Of a stretch of 64,000 bases of DNA, positions 11,248-21,140 are shown in pieces. This DNA comes from Trachythela sp. YZ-2020. Taxonomy: Eukaryota; Cnidaria; Anthozoa; Malacalcyonacea; Clavulariidae. Within the stretch, counting starts at the first letter, position 1, and each line of letters begins with the position of its first letter. Both the position numbers and the translations under genes were made by a program. The notes beneath the pieces are model-generated. The model was given only the letters and a program-made list of their open reading frames with translations, made no database searches and was not told the DNA's origin. The stretch spans positions 1,178,001-1,242,000 of the forward strand of contig JADLSH010000170.1 of the NCBI GenBank assembly GCA_016169945.1, in the 5' to 3' direction.

Positions 11248-12441
11248 TAAATGTTCCCAAAGATGTGCCTGTGGCAAAAACTGTTCAAAATGTGACCAAA
11301 CAATTGCAGAGTGTAACTGTTGGTGATATTAACATTTATGAGACCTGCATAAAGAATCTGGAGCCAAAGCAAATGATCAATGATAACATTGTTCATTTGC
11401 TGTTAAGGTGTGTGTGCGCTACTTTTACAAATCCAAAAGGTCATACTGTACCATCAAGCTAGTGGTGTAAATTAATTAAATTAACTATGTGAGAATATGT
11501 TGTTTCATTGCAGGGATATCAAAGATTGCCAAATCCCATTTGTGAGCACATATTTTTATACTGCTCTTTCGGGAGAGCAAGGAACCAACTCATTCAGGCA
11601 AATGTAGGAAATTTTGCTCTTGTGTTTGAAAAAAAAAAGATCTGCTAGAATGTTTTGTATGAAGTATTCCTTTCAGATTATCAGTGTTCAAAAACCCACC
11701 TTGACTGTTTATCCTTAAATATCATTGCAGAAAATCCAGATATCAGAATGCAGAAGTGTTCTTCAAGCCAGACTTGTGGAAGCATGATTTTTTATTTATA
11801 CCAATTAACAGGAGGTAATGATTATGTCTAGAAATAGATCCTCTATGAAGTCCTCCCTAAGTCCCGCCACTCACACCGATGGAAGATGAAATTTACCAAC
11901 CCCCATTTATTTTTCATCTCCTATTGAATCAGGGCTCATTCATATTTTTTAGTGCCTGCAAGCAAAATTCATAACTTCAAAATGTGCCTGCAAAAATGCA
12001 TCAGATTTTAGGTTATCAGAGCTAAATATTGCTAAAATGCCAGTATTTTAAAATGTACCTGCACAAATTCAAAAGGTGCCTGCGAGCGGCGCTCGTGCAT
12101 TGTAATGATGCCTGTATTGTATACTCCCATTGTGTTTAGGTATATCTAGTATGTAATTATGTAACTGGTTAGATATTGATTGATTAAAAAATTATTGAAT
12201 CTTTCAGTTACCACTGGCTGCTGGACGTCCTCACTCCCTGGTAAGCAGGAAGCATACATTGTGGGGTGACCAATGTATACATTGTAGGGTGGCAAGTATG
12301 AAAACATATGCCCCATTGTCGGTTAGAATTTTATATTTTGAAAAAATTGATTGACTGATTTTTTCCTAGGCATGTTCTGATAATGGATTCTCTAACGTGG
12401 GATATCAGCAGTAGGAGAAAGGAGTTTAGTCTCCTTTTCAG
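11248..12441 (+). CDS. Ulp1/SENP-like (C48) cysteine protease, five internal exons
   Basis: The exons, inferred from AG/GT sites, are 11248-11407, 11514-11603, 11731-11814, 12208-12240 and 12372-12441. Every junction keeps one frame (all phase 2). Exon 1 carries NLEPKQMINDNIVHLLLR, matching the LxxxxWLND-type start of C48 domains. Exon 2 has IPFVSTYFYTAL. Exon 3 has HDFLFIPIN. Exon 4 has YHWLLDVLTPW, with the catalytic His in the HW pair. Exon 5 has VLIMDSL, with the catalytic Asp. The expected Cys exon (Q..xDCG) was not found downstream to 13.6 kb, and the 5' exons were not found. It is either a host deSUMOylase-like gene disrupted nearby or a transposon-borne Ulp1. C48 family assignment is strong; completeness is doubtful. 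Confidence 0.7.
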
Positions 12442-13413
12442 GTAACCATATATATTATCCCCGAGCCGGTGTGAAGCGCCGTGCGAGGGTACTAATTCCG
12501 CGCGGATATTTACACCCGGAAAAAAAGGAGAGCAATGGGAATCCAAAGTTCATCAAGTTTTGCGGGCGCATGGGTGTGACGGGTGTGATGGGTGGTCATC
12601 TCACTAATCTTTGTTAGGAGTGGAATGAGCGAATTATAAAAAAACATGAGTAAGTCATATCAGGAAGTCTGAATTATAACTTATAAATCGCTTTTTGGGA
12701 CTTCAGGAAAAGCTGCGGAACAAATTTATCGTTTATACTTTATAAAAAAGGATAAATAAAGATAGATGGTCGAAAAAATATGGCAAGTTTCTTATATTAA
12801 ATTGTTGATGTATTTTAATATAGCCGTATTAAAGAATGTTGTTTTATTTACATAGATTTTCATTTTTTTCCAATTAAAATATCCTATATTTTATGCTATC
12901 AAAAAGTTCCAACTTAAAAGGAAAGCGAAATCGTTTCACACGAGAGAATTTGTATATTTTCAACTGATTTCATTTCAAAAACTAATTTATAAGTAAAAGG
13001 CAGTTTAGTTTTATAAACTTTTGGCAACGTTTTAGCAAACGGAAGGTTGCATTTAAACATTAATTTGAAGCTTATAGAATGCATAAGAACATACCTACAC
13101 CATATATCTCAGATTTGTATGGCTAAAACAACTAATATTTTAATTATTTTTGTAGTTTTTGTAACCTGTTGTTTTGTACTCCATAAAAGAAGTTTATTTT
13201 ATCGTGTTGCCATGGCTACTGTGCTTCCTCTTCTTGAAACAAAATTTCCATTTTTTATTCTTTCAAAATAAATTTCCCAAAATAATATTGTTTCCTTCCA
13301 CTCTTCTTTCCAAACTATTAGAGTAATGATCAAAATTTTAATGGCACATTTAAAATGAAGGAAGCCACAGTGATTACGTCAGGTAAAACATTTCATTTGG
13401 CGATAGCCTTTGA
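12442..13413. other. Region after the Ulp1-like exons
   Basis: No exon with a catalytic Cys-Gly pattern is convincing. The possible SCG at about 12715 lacks the expected context. Most of the stretch is AT-rich. The ORF at 13047-13271 shows no motif. Confidence 0.4.
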
Positions 13414-13626
13414 TTGCGTCGTGAAGAGGGGTGTGAGCCAAGGATCCAATTCTGTTTTCTATGCCAAAAATTTGTTTTGAACGCAGATATCCGACTCGCC
13501 TACAACCTTTGCATGGCAGATTTTTTGATAAAAAAGATTAGCAATAGTAATGTTTTGGAATGTAATGTCTGGCAATGTTCAGCTGGGGCGAGGGGTTACT
13601 GCAAGCATGTATTTCTAGTAAATTAA
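13414..13626 (+). CDS. Short ORF with SWIM-like zinc motif
   Basis: The 70-codon ORF ends with ECNVWQCSAGARGYCKHVFLVN. The C-x-x-x-C ... C-x-H arrangement resembles a SWIM zinc finger (CxCx(n)CxH) as found in many transposon proteins, including those with a YqaJ nuclease. The N-terminal half has no recognisable motif. It lies about 330 bp from the end of the convergent ISL2EU-like transposase gene, and some elements of that type carry a second gene with SWIM and YqaJ domains, so it could belong to the same element. No YqaJ domain is visible. Confidence 0.35.
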   Translation: MRREEGCEPRIQFCFLCQKFVLNADIRLAYNLCMADFLIKKISNSNVLECNVWQCSAGARGYCKHVFLVN

Positions 13627-13957
13627 ATATTTATAATGTATAAATCATAATTTATAATTACAGTATTCATGTGGTTAACATATTAGCACAGACGGCAGCT
13701 CAAAGGGTCGCCAAAGTGTAAATACATGTGTGACCGACATGTTCAAATTTTAGAGGTTGACGTTCATTGTAGTACTTATTTTCAACTAGGATTTGGAAAG
13801 TTACATGCACAAAAGAGATGATTATTGCAATAAAGTTCACAAGTGGTTTAGAGTGAAGTGGGCCGAAGAAAAAACAACACAGACAAGATAGTTTTTAAAT
13901 CATTTAATGGTGAAAAATATTTGACTTAATCTGAAAGACTCCGTTGGGCACAGTCTC

Positions 13958-16609
13958 TTAGAGAGTCATTTCACCCTCATTGTCCTCACTGTCGTATATT
14001 GAATAGTCATGGCAATCCTGATCATAATTTTCACTATCACCATCTTCACTCTCAGCCTTGTTGTCATCATCATCATGGTCATCAATAATGCTCGGGCGTA
14101 GGTTGACTAGACAAGCACAAACTTGGATAATGCAGCTTGCATATGGCTTCAGAGTAAGTGGTATAACTCCTCGGATTAGTTGAAAACATTTCAATTTCCT
14201 GATCATTCCCTCCACATGGACACATGCTTTGGCTATTCGTCTTGTCATTGTTGTTGCCTTTGATGACACCTTGCCCTTGCTCATAATTGGGGGAACAAGT
14301 AGTGGACATGTTTTGATGCAAGAAGATCTTGCACATTAAAGCCTTTATCAGTCATAATGACATAATCAGGATTTAACTGTTCTATAAAACCGCATTGTTT
14401 AGTAATTTGCTTATCGCTGATACTTCCACTGTACAAATTTGACACAAAATTAATATGTGGCACAGGTGATATTGATATGAACAACTTAAATGTATTCCTG
14501 GATTTGTAGCTGCTGAATGTTGACCTTGATATCCGGCAAGGCTTTTCTATATAAAATTCAGTACAATCAATTATCCCTCTCAAGTTTTTAAATCCACTCA
14601 ATGATGCCGGAATGTAAATGTCATTTAGTTCAGCCACTGTTGGGAATGACAAGAGAAATGATAGCTCCTTCCCTAGAAACAGTATCCAGGTAATAAAAAT
14701 TCTGCTGGCCGTTCCTGGAGCAATATCAAAAAGGTGAGCTAGCATCATCATGCTTGGCTTTCTCCTTAGCCTCACCAAAGTTAAAATCAGTTGTTCCCAT
14801 GTAGTCAGTTTTCTCAAATTGTACTTGTTCTAAAAAGACAATAAATAAACATTTAATAAAATAGGTGATCTCATTCTTATATATTGATGTATGTACAGTT
14901 ATATTGTTCAGTTACATTGTCACTTACTGTATGGTCAGAATCCCATTAACAAAGGCAATGGTGCATCTGGGTTCTTTGTTGTATTAACTTGCACAAGCCC
15001 CAATAAAACGCAACTCTTTCTTTTTTATGAGTATAATATTGCCTGGCATTAGAGTAAGTAACAACAGGTTAGGGAACATTGTGGTTGACTCATTTTGTAA
15101 CCCTTTCAGTGGCAATGCACACTACTTTATCATTTTACTGTCTAACACCAGACAATTTTAGTTGTCAAGGGGAGAGTGCTGCCACTCAATGGGTTAATGA
15201 CTCTTGTCCAACCTTGTTTTGGGAATGAGGTTGGTCTTTCTTTCAAGCCATTAAACCACAATGTTCCTTTATCTAACAGTTACCCTTCTAATCACCTTAA
15301 GATGCTCCTTTTGAACACCTTTTAGTCTTGTCCATTTTACCCCTTTCCACATATACAAGTTGTTTGCTTTTGCCTTGACAAGATTATACAATGCTTTTAA
15401 TACCTCAATATATAACCCTAAATGAAGAAAATGGAACATTCAGTTATGAGTGACTGAGAAGTTAACTTCCCAACGCAGGGCCTTTGCTCGAAAAAATCGA
15501 AGTTCTTGTTATATTTTTCATTTAGTTGTAATTCCTTCCCACCGCAGATCTCACTCTTGTGTTAGTCTTGATGAAAGGTAGATATAGTTACCTGTATAAT
15601 GGACACATTTTGTTGGGTCAGTTACTTTCTGAATAAATGCTGTCTTTAGCATGGTACCTTTATCAGCATATCCATCACTTTGCATGGCATCCTGGTCCTT
15701 GTATAATTGTTCATTTAGGGTGTTTTCAAACTCACTTTGTGACTAAATTGAAAACGAATCAGATACTCAGATGGAGTGTTCCACTATGATAGGAATAAAA
15801 CATATTAGGGTGGAAAATTGCAGAGGAAGGCTTTGAAAATACACTATTGCTTATCATACAGGAAAGGAGCAGTTTATGTCCTCAATGTTGGACTTGGCTG
15901 CCTCCAATATTCAAGATTTTGGCCATCTCAGTAATAACCATCTACCCTACACAGATCAGGCTTCTGTTAAGGATTTGACTGTTGTCTAAAATCTACAGTA
16001 CAGCACTATTTAACTTTCATTACCATCTTTTCCAACAGATGCTTCGTCATTCGGGGAGTTCTTACTTGAATCAGCATTTCAGGTAACTCGAGGTTCTCTG
16101 TTTGTTGGCAACTTTGGTCAGTACGTGGGTCATCCAGCTTTTCAGCAAGGCCGTCTTCGTTTTCTGCATTTGTTGCTCTTAGCGAAAGTAAAGCTTCTGA
16201 CACGGACATTTCAAGCTCGTTTTTTAATCGCTTTCCATAAGTATGCCAAGGTTTGGTGGCTTTCGTTTTTCGCTTTCCATAAGTATGCCGAGGTTTTGGT
16301 GGCTTTCGTCGTAATCGTTCAATCTATAAATATATGAAAATATTATTGAATACAGTATGTCTATCAGCGTGAAAGGAATGTTGTAAACAACCAAGAATAT
16401 GTAAAATAAATAACTTACGTTATCTGCATTAGCTGTAGCAGGTATTGGGTCGTGATTTTCCGCTGTTGGTCCATTTTCCCCAATAAAATTAAAACCACAT
16501 ATATAGCTGTCTTTCCGACATACAAACTTGTCACCTTGACAGCATGCCCTTATCCAAATTTCTCTCCTTTCCTTCAATTTCTTCACACTTGGGAAGCTAT
16601 AAAACGATA
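13958..16609 (-). pseudogene. ISL2EU/IS4EU-type DDE transposase, five exons, one frameshift
   Basis: Minus-strand exons, all in phase: about 16609-16419, 16323-16024, 15742-15592, 15417-15296 and 14829-13958. Exon 1 has SFYSFPSVKK, WIRAC and GDKFVCRKDSYICGFNF, a THAP-like zinc-binding segment. Exon 2 contains a 39-bp tandem duplication (PRHTYGKR / PWHTYGKR). Exon 3 ends DPTKCVHYTG. Exon 5 is a DDE_Tnp_4-type domain: IIDCTEFYIEKP (first Asp), then SNLYSGSISDKQITKQCG, VIMTDKGFNVQDLL (second Asp), and HVEGMIRKLKCF in place of HVER (Glu kept). A 1-nt loss in the C run near 14290 shifts the last 108 codons. The C-terminus is Asp/Glu-rich. The first exon with the initiator was not found. It is probably a recent but inactive copy. 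Confidence 0.7.
15097..15197. mobile_element. TTAA-type MITE copy C
   Basis: It runs from GTAACCCTTTCAGTGGCAAT to GCTGCCACTCAATGGGTTAA. It is the clearest copy, with terminal inverted repeats of about 16 bp and the same interior as copy A. It sits in an intron of the DDE_Tnp_4 gene on the minus strand, between the exon ending at 15296 and the exon starting at 14829. Confidence 0.65.
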
Positions 16610-17156
16610 CTGATGTTCCATCGTCCTTTTTTAATCATGTTGGATATCTTTAATCACTTTTACATGTGCCCCAAGCACATCTCTTAACCATTATGTATTT
16701 ATTGTTTTGTCGAGCGAGTGCTGTATCGACAATAACATATATCTTTATATTTTCTTGTCAAGACAACCAGACATTGTTTAATATGCTGTGGGACACCAGC
16801 AAGAGTTAAAATATACTCACACACCAAAAAACTTTCGAAACTGTCCTTATTTTCTGATATTTTTGCTTGTTTACTTCGCACACGTGTATATATTTTGACT
16901 ACCGATCTACCAAAGTTGTGCGAAAAAATGCAAATTTGGTCACGTGACAGTATCATATTTTTCATCGCAGTAAAGGTGGATTGATTACATTGGTAAAGAA
17001 TATGTTGTTGATATTGATTACTTAGATGCATTGAGCAAGGTATCTTTCTGCTTTCAAGCAGTCCCAAATTAAACTTGTATTCTGGGACTGGAAAAACATT
17101 AAACTAATTTCAAAATGCTTGTCTTGAGAATCTCTCATTCTCTCCTTACATTGTAG
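16610..17156. other. Stretch upstream of the transposase exons with one open frame
   Basis: A 122-codon minus-strand ORF spans 16699-17067. It has no start-site support and no motif I recognise, although ESFLVCEYILTLAGVPQHIK reads like real protein. It could hold an upstream exon of the THAP/DDE gene. Nothing else is supported. Confidence 0.3.
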
Positions 17157-17280
17157 TTGGACGGCATGACCGAAGATAACAAGAATTTAGTAATCATGGA
17201 TGTTCAACTTCTATCAATTGTTGTATATGATGTTGACCAAAGAATGAAAGAGTATATTACTTGTTATGTTCGTGAAGCAG
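17157..17280 (+). CDS. Putative 124-bp exon, unknown protein
   Basis: A pyrimidine-rich tract and TTGTAG precede the segment, and GCAG|GTAAGC follows it, a near-consensus donor. The frame reads MTEDNKNLVIMDVQLLSIVV and continues to CYVREAG without a stop. It could be a first coding exon (ATG at 17166). No homology is recognised. Confidence 0.35.
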
Positions 17281-17597
17281 GTAAGCTGTGACAGTTAAAA
17301 CAAGAAATTTGCTCTATTATATAGAATTCAGCACTCTGTGTTTCCAAATCAAAACTTTGATGGACAATACTCACTCAGCAACTACAAAAATAATTCAATG
17401 TCAATGAAATAGACTACTTGCCATGTATTGAGTAAATTTTATTAAAAATTCAATAGAATAAAAAGACCAAGTCGAGAATTTTTTTATTTCTGTGCTAGTT
17501 GTATCAAATATTTTTCTACAGATTATTTCGTTATTTATTAATGTCATCTATATCATTCTTGTGCCTATTCTTAGAGGCCAGAGTTCCTAGTGTATTA

Positions 17598-17775
17598 AGC
17601 CCCATTTACACTCGCGAAAAAATGGCACGGCACAGGTGAAAAATGGCACAGGTGCCATTTTTTTGGCACGCCACGGCTGGGCACCCGTGCCATGTTTGGG
17701 CACCCGTGCCATTTTTTTACCCATGCCGAGACCTGCTAAATAGGTAGTCTCGTCACGGCAAAATGCTGTGCTGTG
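17598..17775. mobile_element. Possible PIF/Harbinger-type terminus
   Basis: After TATTAA comes GCCCCATTTACACTCGCG and then a patch rich in GGCAC/GTGCC words (GGGCACCCGTGCCAT occurs twice) that can fold on itself. Harbinger elements commonly start GGNCCNNTTTACACTCG next to a 3-bp TWA target. The opposite terminus was not found. The Myb/trihelix-like exon 260 bp downstream fits, because Harbingers carry such a gene. Confidence 0.4.
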
Positions 17776-18035
17776 CCAAAATGTTGTTTTGTGAGCATGC
17801 ACTTTGCGAGCATCAAAATGGCAGAAAAAGAAGGAGAAAAGAACAAACAGAGGAATAACTTGATACTTAAACAATTGCATTACTGAATATTTGGCAGGAA
17901 GAAGAGATTTGAATATCGCTAGAAAACTGCAAATCATCAAAAGAAATGATCTATTTATCGAACAATCACTGTATGTTTTTGGAGTTGCATTGACAAAATT
18001 GTAAAAAATAAAATATTTTATATTCGACATTGCAG

Positions 18036-18242
18036 TTGGAATTGCACAAAAAAGGTTTCACCAACTACACACTCGAAAACATTGTTAATAAGATGAAAAA
18101 GCTGAGGCAACGCTTCAAAAAAGAAGTCGACAGTGCAAAAAAGTGGAAAAGGCTGAGCAAAACCTTGGAAATTGTATTGACACATCAGCAGGCGAAAAGG
18201 AAGATAATACAGACATAGATAATGGAGAGGAACAAGAAACAG
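18036..18242 (+). pseudogene. Myb/trihelix-like exon, frameshifted
   Basis: After an AG acceptor at 18034-18035 the frame reads LELHKKGFTNYTLENIVNKM, then KKLRQRFKKEVDSAKK, the last helices of a MADF/trihelix-type DNA-binding domain. The usual continuation SG.G..KPW is present but in another frame and interrupted by a stop. A third frame reads acidic to a donor at 18243 (ACAG|GTAACA). It could be the DNA-binding partner of a Harbinger transposase. No transposase is visible next to it. Confidence 0.4.
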
Positions 18243-18983
18243 GTAACAATAAAATTTGGCTTCAATAATTATTAAACATTTGTTTTGTCCACTAACATTT
18301 GGCTTTGAGGTTTTGTGTGATAAGTAATATTACAGTATATTTCTAGTTGAATTTCCCCATTTTTTCTCCATCACACTGTTTAAACGTATTTTAATTAGCT
18401 TGACCCATGACCATGTTGTGAATTAAATGCAAACTTACCAAATTTTGATAATAATTTGTGACCTGGGTGGGTGGTTTACTGGTTTATAAAAAAAGGTCAA
18501 ATGGTGGGGGATTGGACAGGCAAATGAGGCCCTAGGGGGTGGGTTAAGTTTTCCATGTTTCCTTGGGGTGGGATTTCTAATGACAAATTTATGAATAAGA
18601 ACTGAGGGTATTTAAATATGCACCTATTAATGTTAATCGCAGCAGGGCAACCCCCCCTGAAATTATTTGCTAATGAAGGAACATTTGACATTAGTGACAT
18701 GTTGTATTTGGCTATAACTGGTGTGCAAGGTGGACAAATTGACAGGAGACCTCAAAACAAATGTCAGCAGGGAATTCCAACCTCTCTCACCCTGGAGGTT
18801 AACATTGATAAGTGTATAATTATATAGAAAAATATTTCAACTTACAATTTACAATTTACAAAAGACAATTAAGTGTCTTTTCATGAATGTCTCCCCCACA
18901 CTAGAAAATTATTGAGCAGTTGAGTGCAAAATATTATATACTTTGTTTGTTTAAGCCAATAAAAAAACAACATTTATATATTT
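18243..18983. other. Intergenic DNA before the BEL element
   Basis: No supported gene. It includes a purine-rich patch at 18480-18575 (GGTGGGGGATTGG, CCTAGGGGGTGGG) and an unsupported ORF at 18618-18827. Confidence 0.45.
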
Positions 18984-19066
18984 ATATATGTCTGAACACT
19001 AAAACGTCAAATATATTGTTGTTTATACTCGATCTTACGTTCTGACATTGGTGCCGTGACCAGGAT

Positions 19067-20185
19067 ATGGAAGAGCTACAACGTCTACAAGCCTCGAGGA
19101 GAGGGCAACGAGCACATTTGACGAAATTGCTCAAAAAATCGAAGGAATTTATCGAACAGAAAACTGTCATGAACGAACTAACTCGCGCTTCAGCTGACAC
19201 TACAGTCGAACAACTCAAGCGGAAAGGGGCCATTCTAAAGGAAATAGACACAAAAATACAGGAAAAACTCACAGACGAAGATGATTTGGAAGCCGAAATT
19301 GTGAAAGACGAAGAATTACAAGCAGAAATCGCCGAAAAAATCGCACAGCTAAGTGTTATTATTAATTCAGAACCAAGCTCAGATGTCCCTGAGCTTATAG
19401 TTGCAACAAATACCAGTCCAGTTACCTCACAGAATTCAATTCCTCCCTCTACTAATCCAGTTCAATCAGATGTAACCTCCAACCCCGATTCACCCCCTAG
19501 CACAAGTATCACCCCAACTATCAGTTCTATCCCACATAGCCCTCCAATTCAAACCCCAGTACCTACTCCACCAGTCAACACTAATGTTCACACTAACAAT
19601 AGTCGTCTCCCAAAATTAGTGTTACCAACATTCAGTGGGGATCCCCTAGAGTGGTTGTCATTTTGGGATTCCTTTGAAGTTGCGGTAAATAAAAGGCTTG
19701 GCTTGTCAGATATTGAGAAATTTAATTACTTGCGTGCCCAACTCACCGGAGAGGCACATCGAGCAATTGCAGGTTATCCGTTAACAAATGAAAACTATAC
19801 TAGAGCTATAGCTACTCTCAAGGATCGTTTTGGACAAACCCACAAGGTTATAAGTGCCCATATGTCAGCCCTGTTAGAGTTACACCAACCATTTAACAGT
19901 CTCGAAAGTTTGAAATCCTTTCATGATGAAATGGAAACCAATATAAGAGCCTTGGAAGCCCTTGGAAAGTCTGAAGACACATTTGGTGATCTACTTGTGC
20001 CTGTGATTCTGGGAAAACTCCCAGATGAAACAAAGCGAAATCTTGCTAGGTGCCAACAGGGCAATGATTGGTCAATAAAGAATCTGAGACAAGCCCTTAA
20101 AAACGAACTCAGGGTACTTGAAGCAGGGACAAAACACTTTGCGCAACCGACCCCCACAGCTTCCTTTCACACAGGGATTGGGTCC
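19067..20185 (+). pseudogene. gag: BEL/Pao gag, N-terminal part
   Basis: ATG at 19067 follows the primer-binding site by a few bases. Residues 1-110 form a charged coiled-coil-like helix. A Pro/Ser/Thr-rich linker follows to about residue 180. Next is the BEL gag core: LPKLVLPTFSGDPLEWLSFW, then FNYLRAQLTGEAHRAIAGY and later LPDETKRNLAR. The frame runs unbroken into the 5' LTR of the inserted Gypsy at 20186. The native frame resumes at 24835, so one copy of the GGTCC target plus flanks restores reading. Confidence 0.85.
20181..20185. repeat. Target-site duplication GGTCC, left
   Basis: GGTCC at 20181-20185 is repeated directly after the 3' LTR at 24830-24834. A 5-bp duplication is typical of Gypsy integration. 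Removing the element and one copy joins the BEL gag reading frame without a shift. Confidence 0.9.
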
Positions 20186-20328
20186 TGCAGTGTTGGTCAC
20201 GTGATAAGTCACGTGCACAAAGGACTAGACTTTAGAGATAGGGATAGAAAGCATGGTTTTGTAGAGTTCCTGAATAAATGTGTTGTGTTGAAATGTACTC
20301 TTGAATACAGAGCTTTATAAACATTACA
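20186..20328 (+). repeat. Gypsy 5' LTR (143 bp) and primer-binding site
   Basis: The LTR begins TG and ends CA. It contains two CACGTG E-boxes near its start (TCACGTGATAAGTCACGTG) and an AATAAA poly(A) signal at about 20274. The 3' LTR has CACATG in the first box. The sequence just after it, TATGGCGACGAGGATG, contains the TGG-initiated primer-binding site. An LTR this short is unusual for Gypsy. Confidence 0.9.
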
Positions 20329-20435
20329 TATGGCGACGAGGATGTCTTAAAACACGAAAGAAAAAACAGACCGAAGGAAAACAGCAAACAACAAAAAAAA
20401 CAACAAAAAAAAAACAAAATACGTGGCCTTAAGAT

Positions 20436-21140
20436 ATGGCGACCGCGGGTAGAATAGACATAACGCCACTCTCTCCATTTGATCCTATTTCTGATCCTAC
20501 ATCGATAAGCCAACGCTGGAAGACATGGAAACGTCGTTTCGAGACTTATTTGATAGCGTTGAACATAAAAGATGACACGCAGAGACGAGCGCTGTTGCTC
20601 TATCAAGCAGGAGAAGCAACACAAGACATTTTTGACACGTTATCGGACACAGGCGAGGACAAGGACTATAAGATTGCTCTCGAAAAATTAGACGAGTACT
20701 TCTCTCCTAAGAAAAATGTTGACTATGAAATCTTTCAATTCCGTGAAGCCAAACAAAATATGGATGAGACAACAGATCAATTTGCCACCAGACTTCGGAA
20801 ATTGGCTGCTTATTGTGAGTTTGCTAATGTACATAACGAAGTAAAATCCGCCATTATACAGAACTGTCGATCAAAACACCTGAGGAGATTTGCTTTACGG
20901 GAGGACAAATTAACACTCGAAACATTGCTTGCGAAAGCAAGAGCGCTTGAAACTAGCGAGCAACAAGCTAAAGGCATCGAACAACGGTTGGCATCAACAA
21001 ACATTCATGACGAAGCGAATCGAGTTGGTCGCTCGATGCCGACGACGCGTATTAATGCGGATGGGAAATCTCAGCTATGTCGAAATTGTGGATTTTCGTG
21101 GCCGCATATTGGATCGCCTTGTCCTGCGAAGGACAAACTT
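20436..21140 (+). CDS. gag: Gypsy gag
   Basis: ATG at 20436 opens a capsid-like protein with the Gypsy gag features WKTWKRRFETYL, QRRALLLYQAGEATQDIFD, a YFSPKKNVDYEIFQFREA segment, and RKLAAYCEF. A first zinc-knuckle-like motif reads LCRNCGFSWPHIGSPCPAK. The second knuckle (CHKCKKQNHYSRVC) lies in the next frame and belongs to the pol ORF. The switch therefore falls between the two knuckles at about 21137. This may be a 1-nt deletion (GAAGGACAAAC) or a programmed shift. The same frame then runs on without meaning to 21410. Confidence 0.85.

Noticed and set aside
12700..12760. Catalytic Cys exon of the Ulp1-like gene (KSCGTN)
   Set aside because: The required Gln and surrounding C48 residues are missing and the splice phase does not fit well.
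18982..19272. Minus-strand ORF opposite BEL gag
   Set aside because: Shadow of the gag coding frame, with no independent motif.
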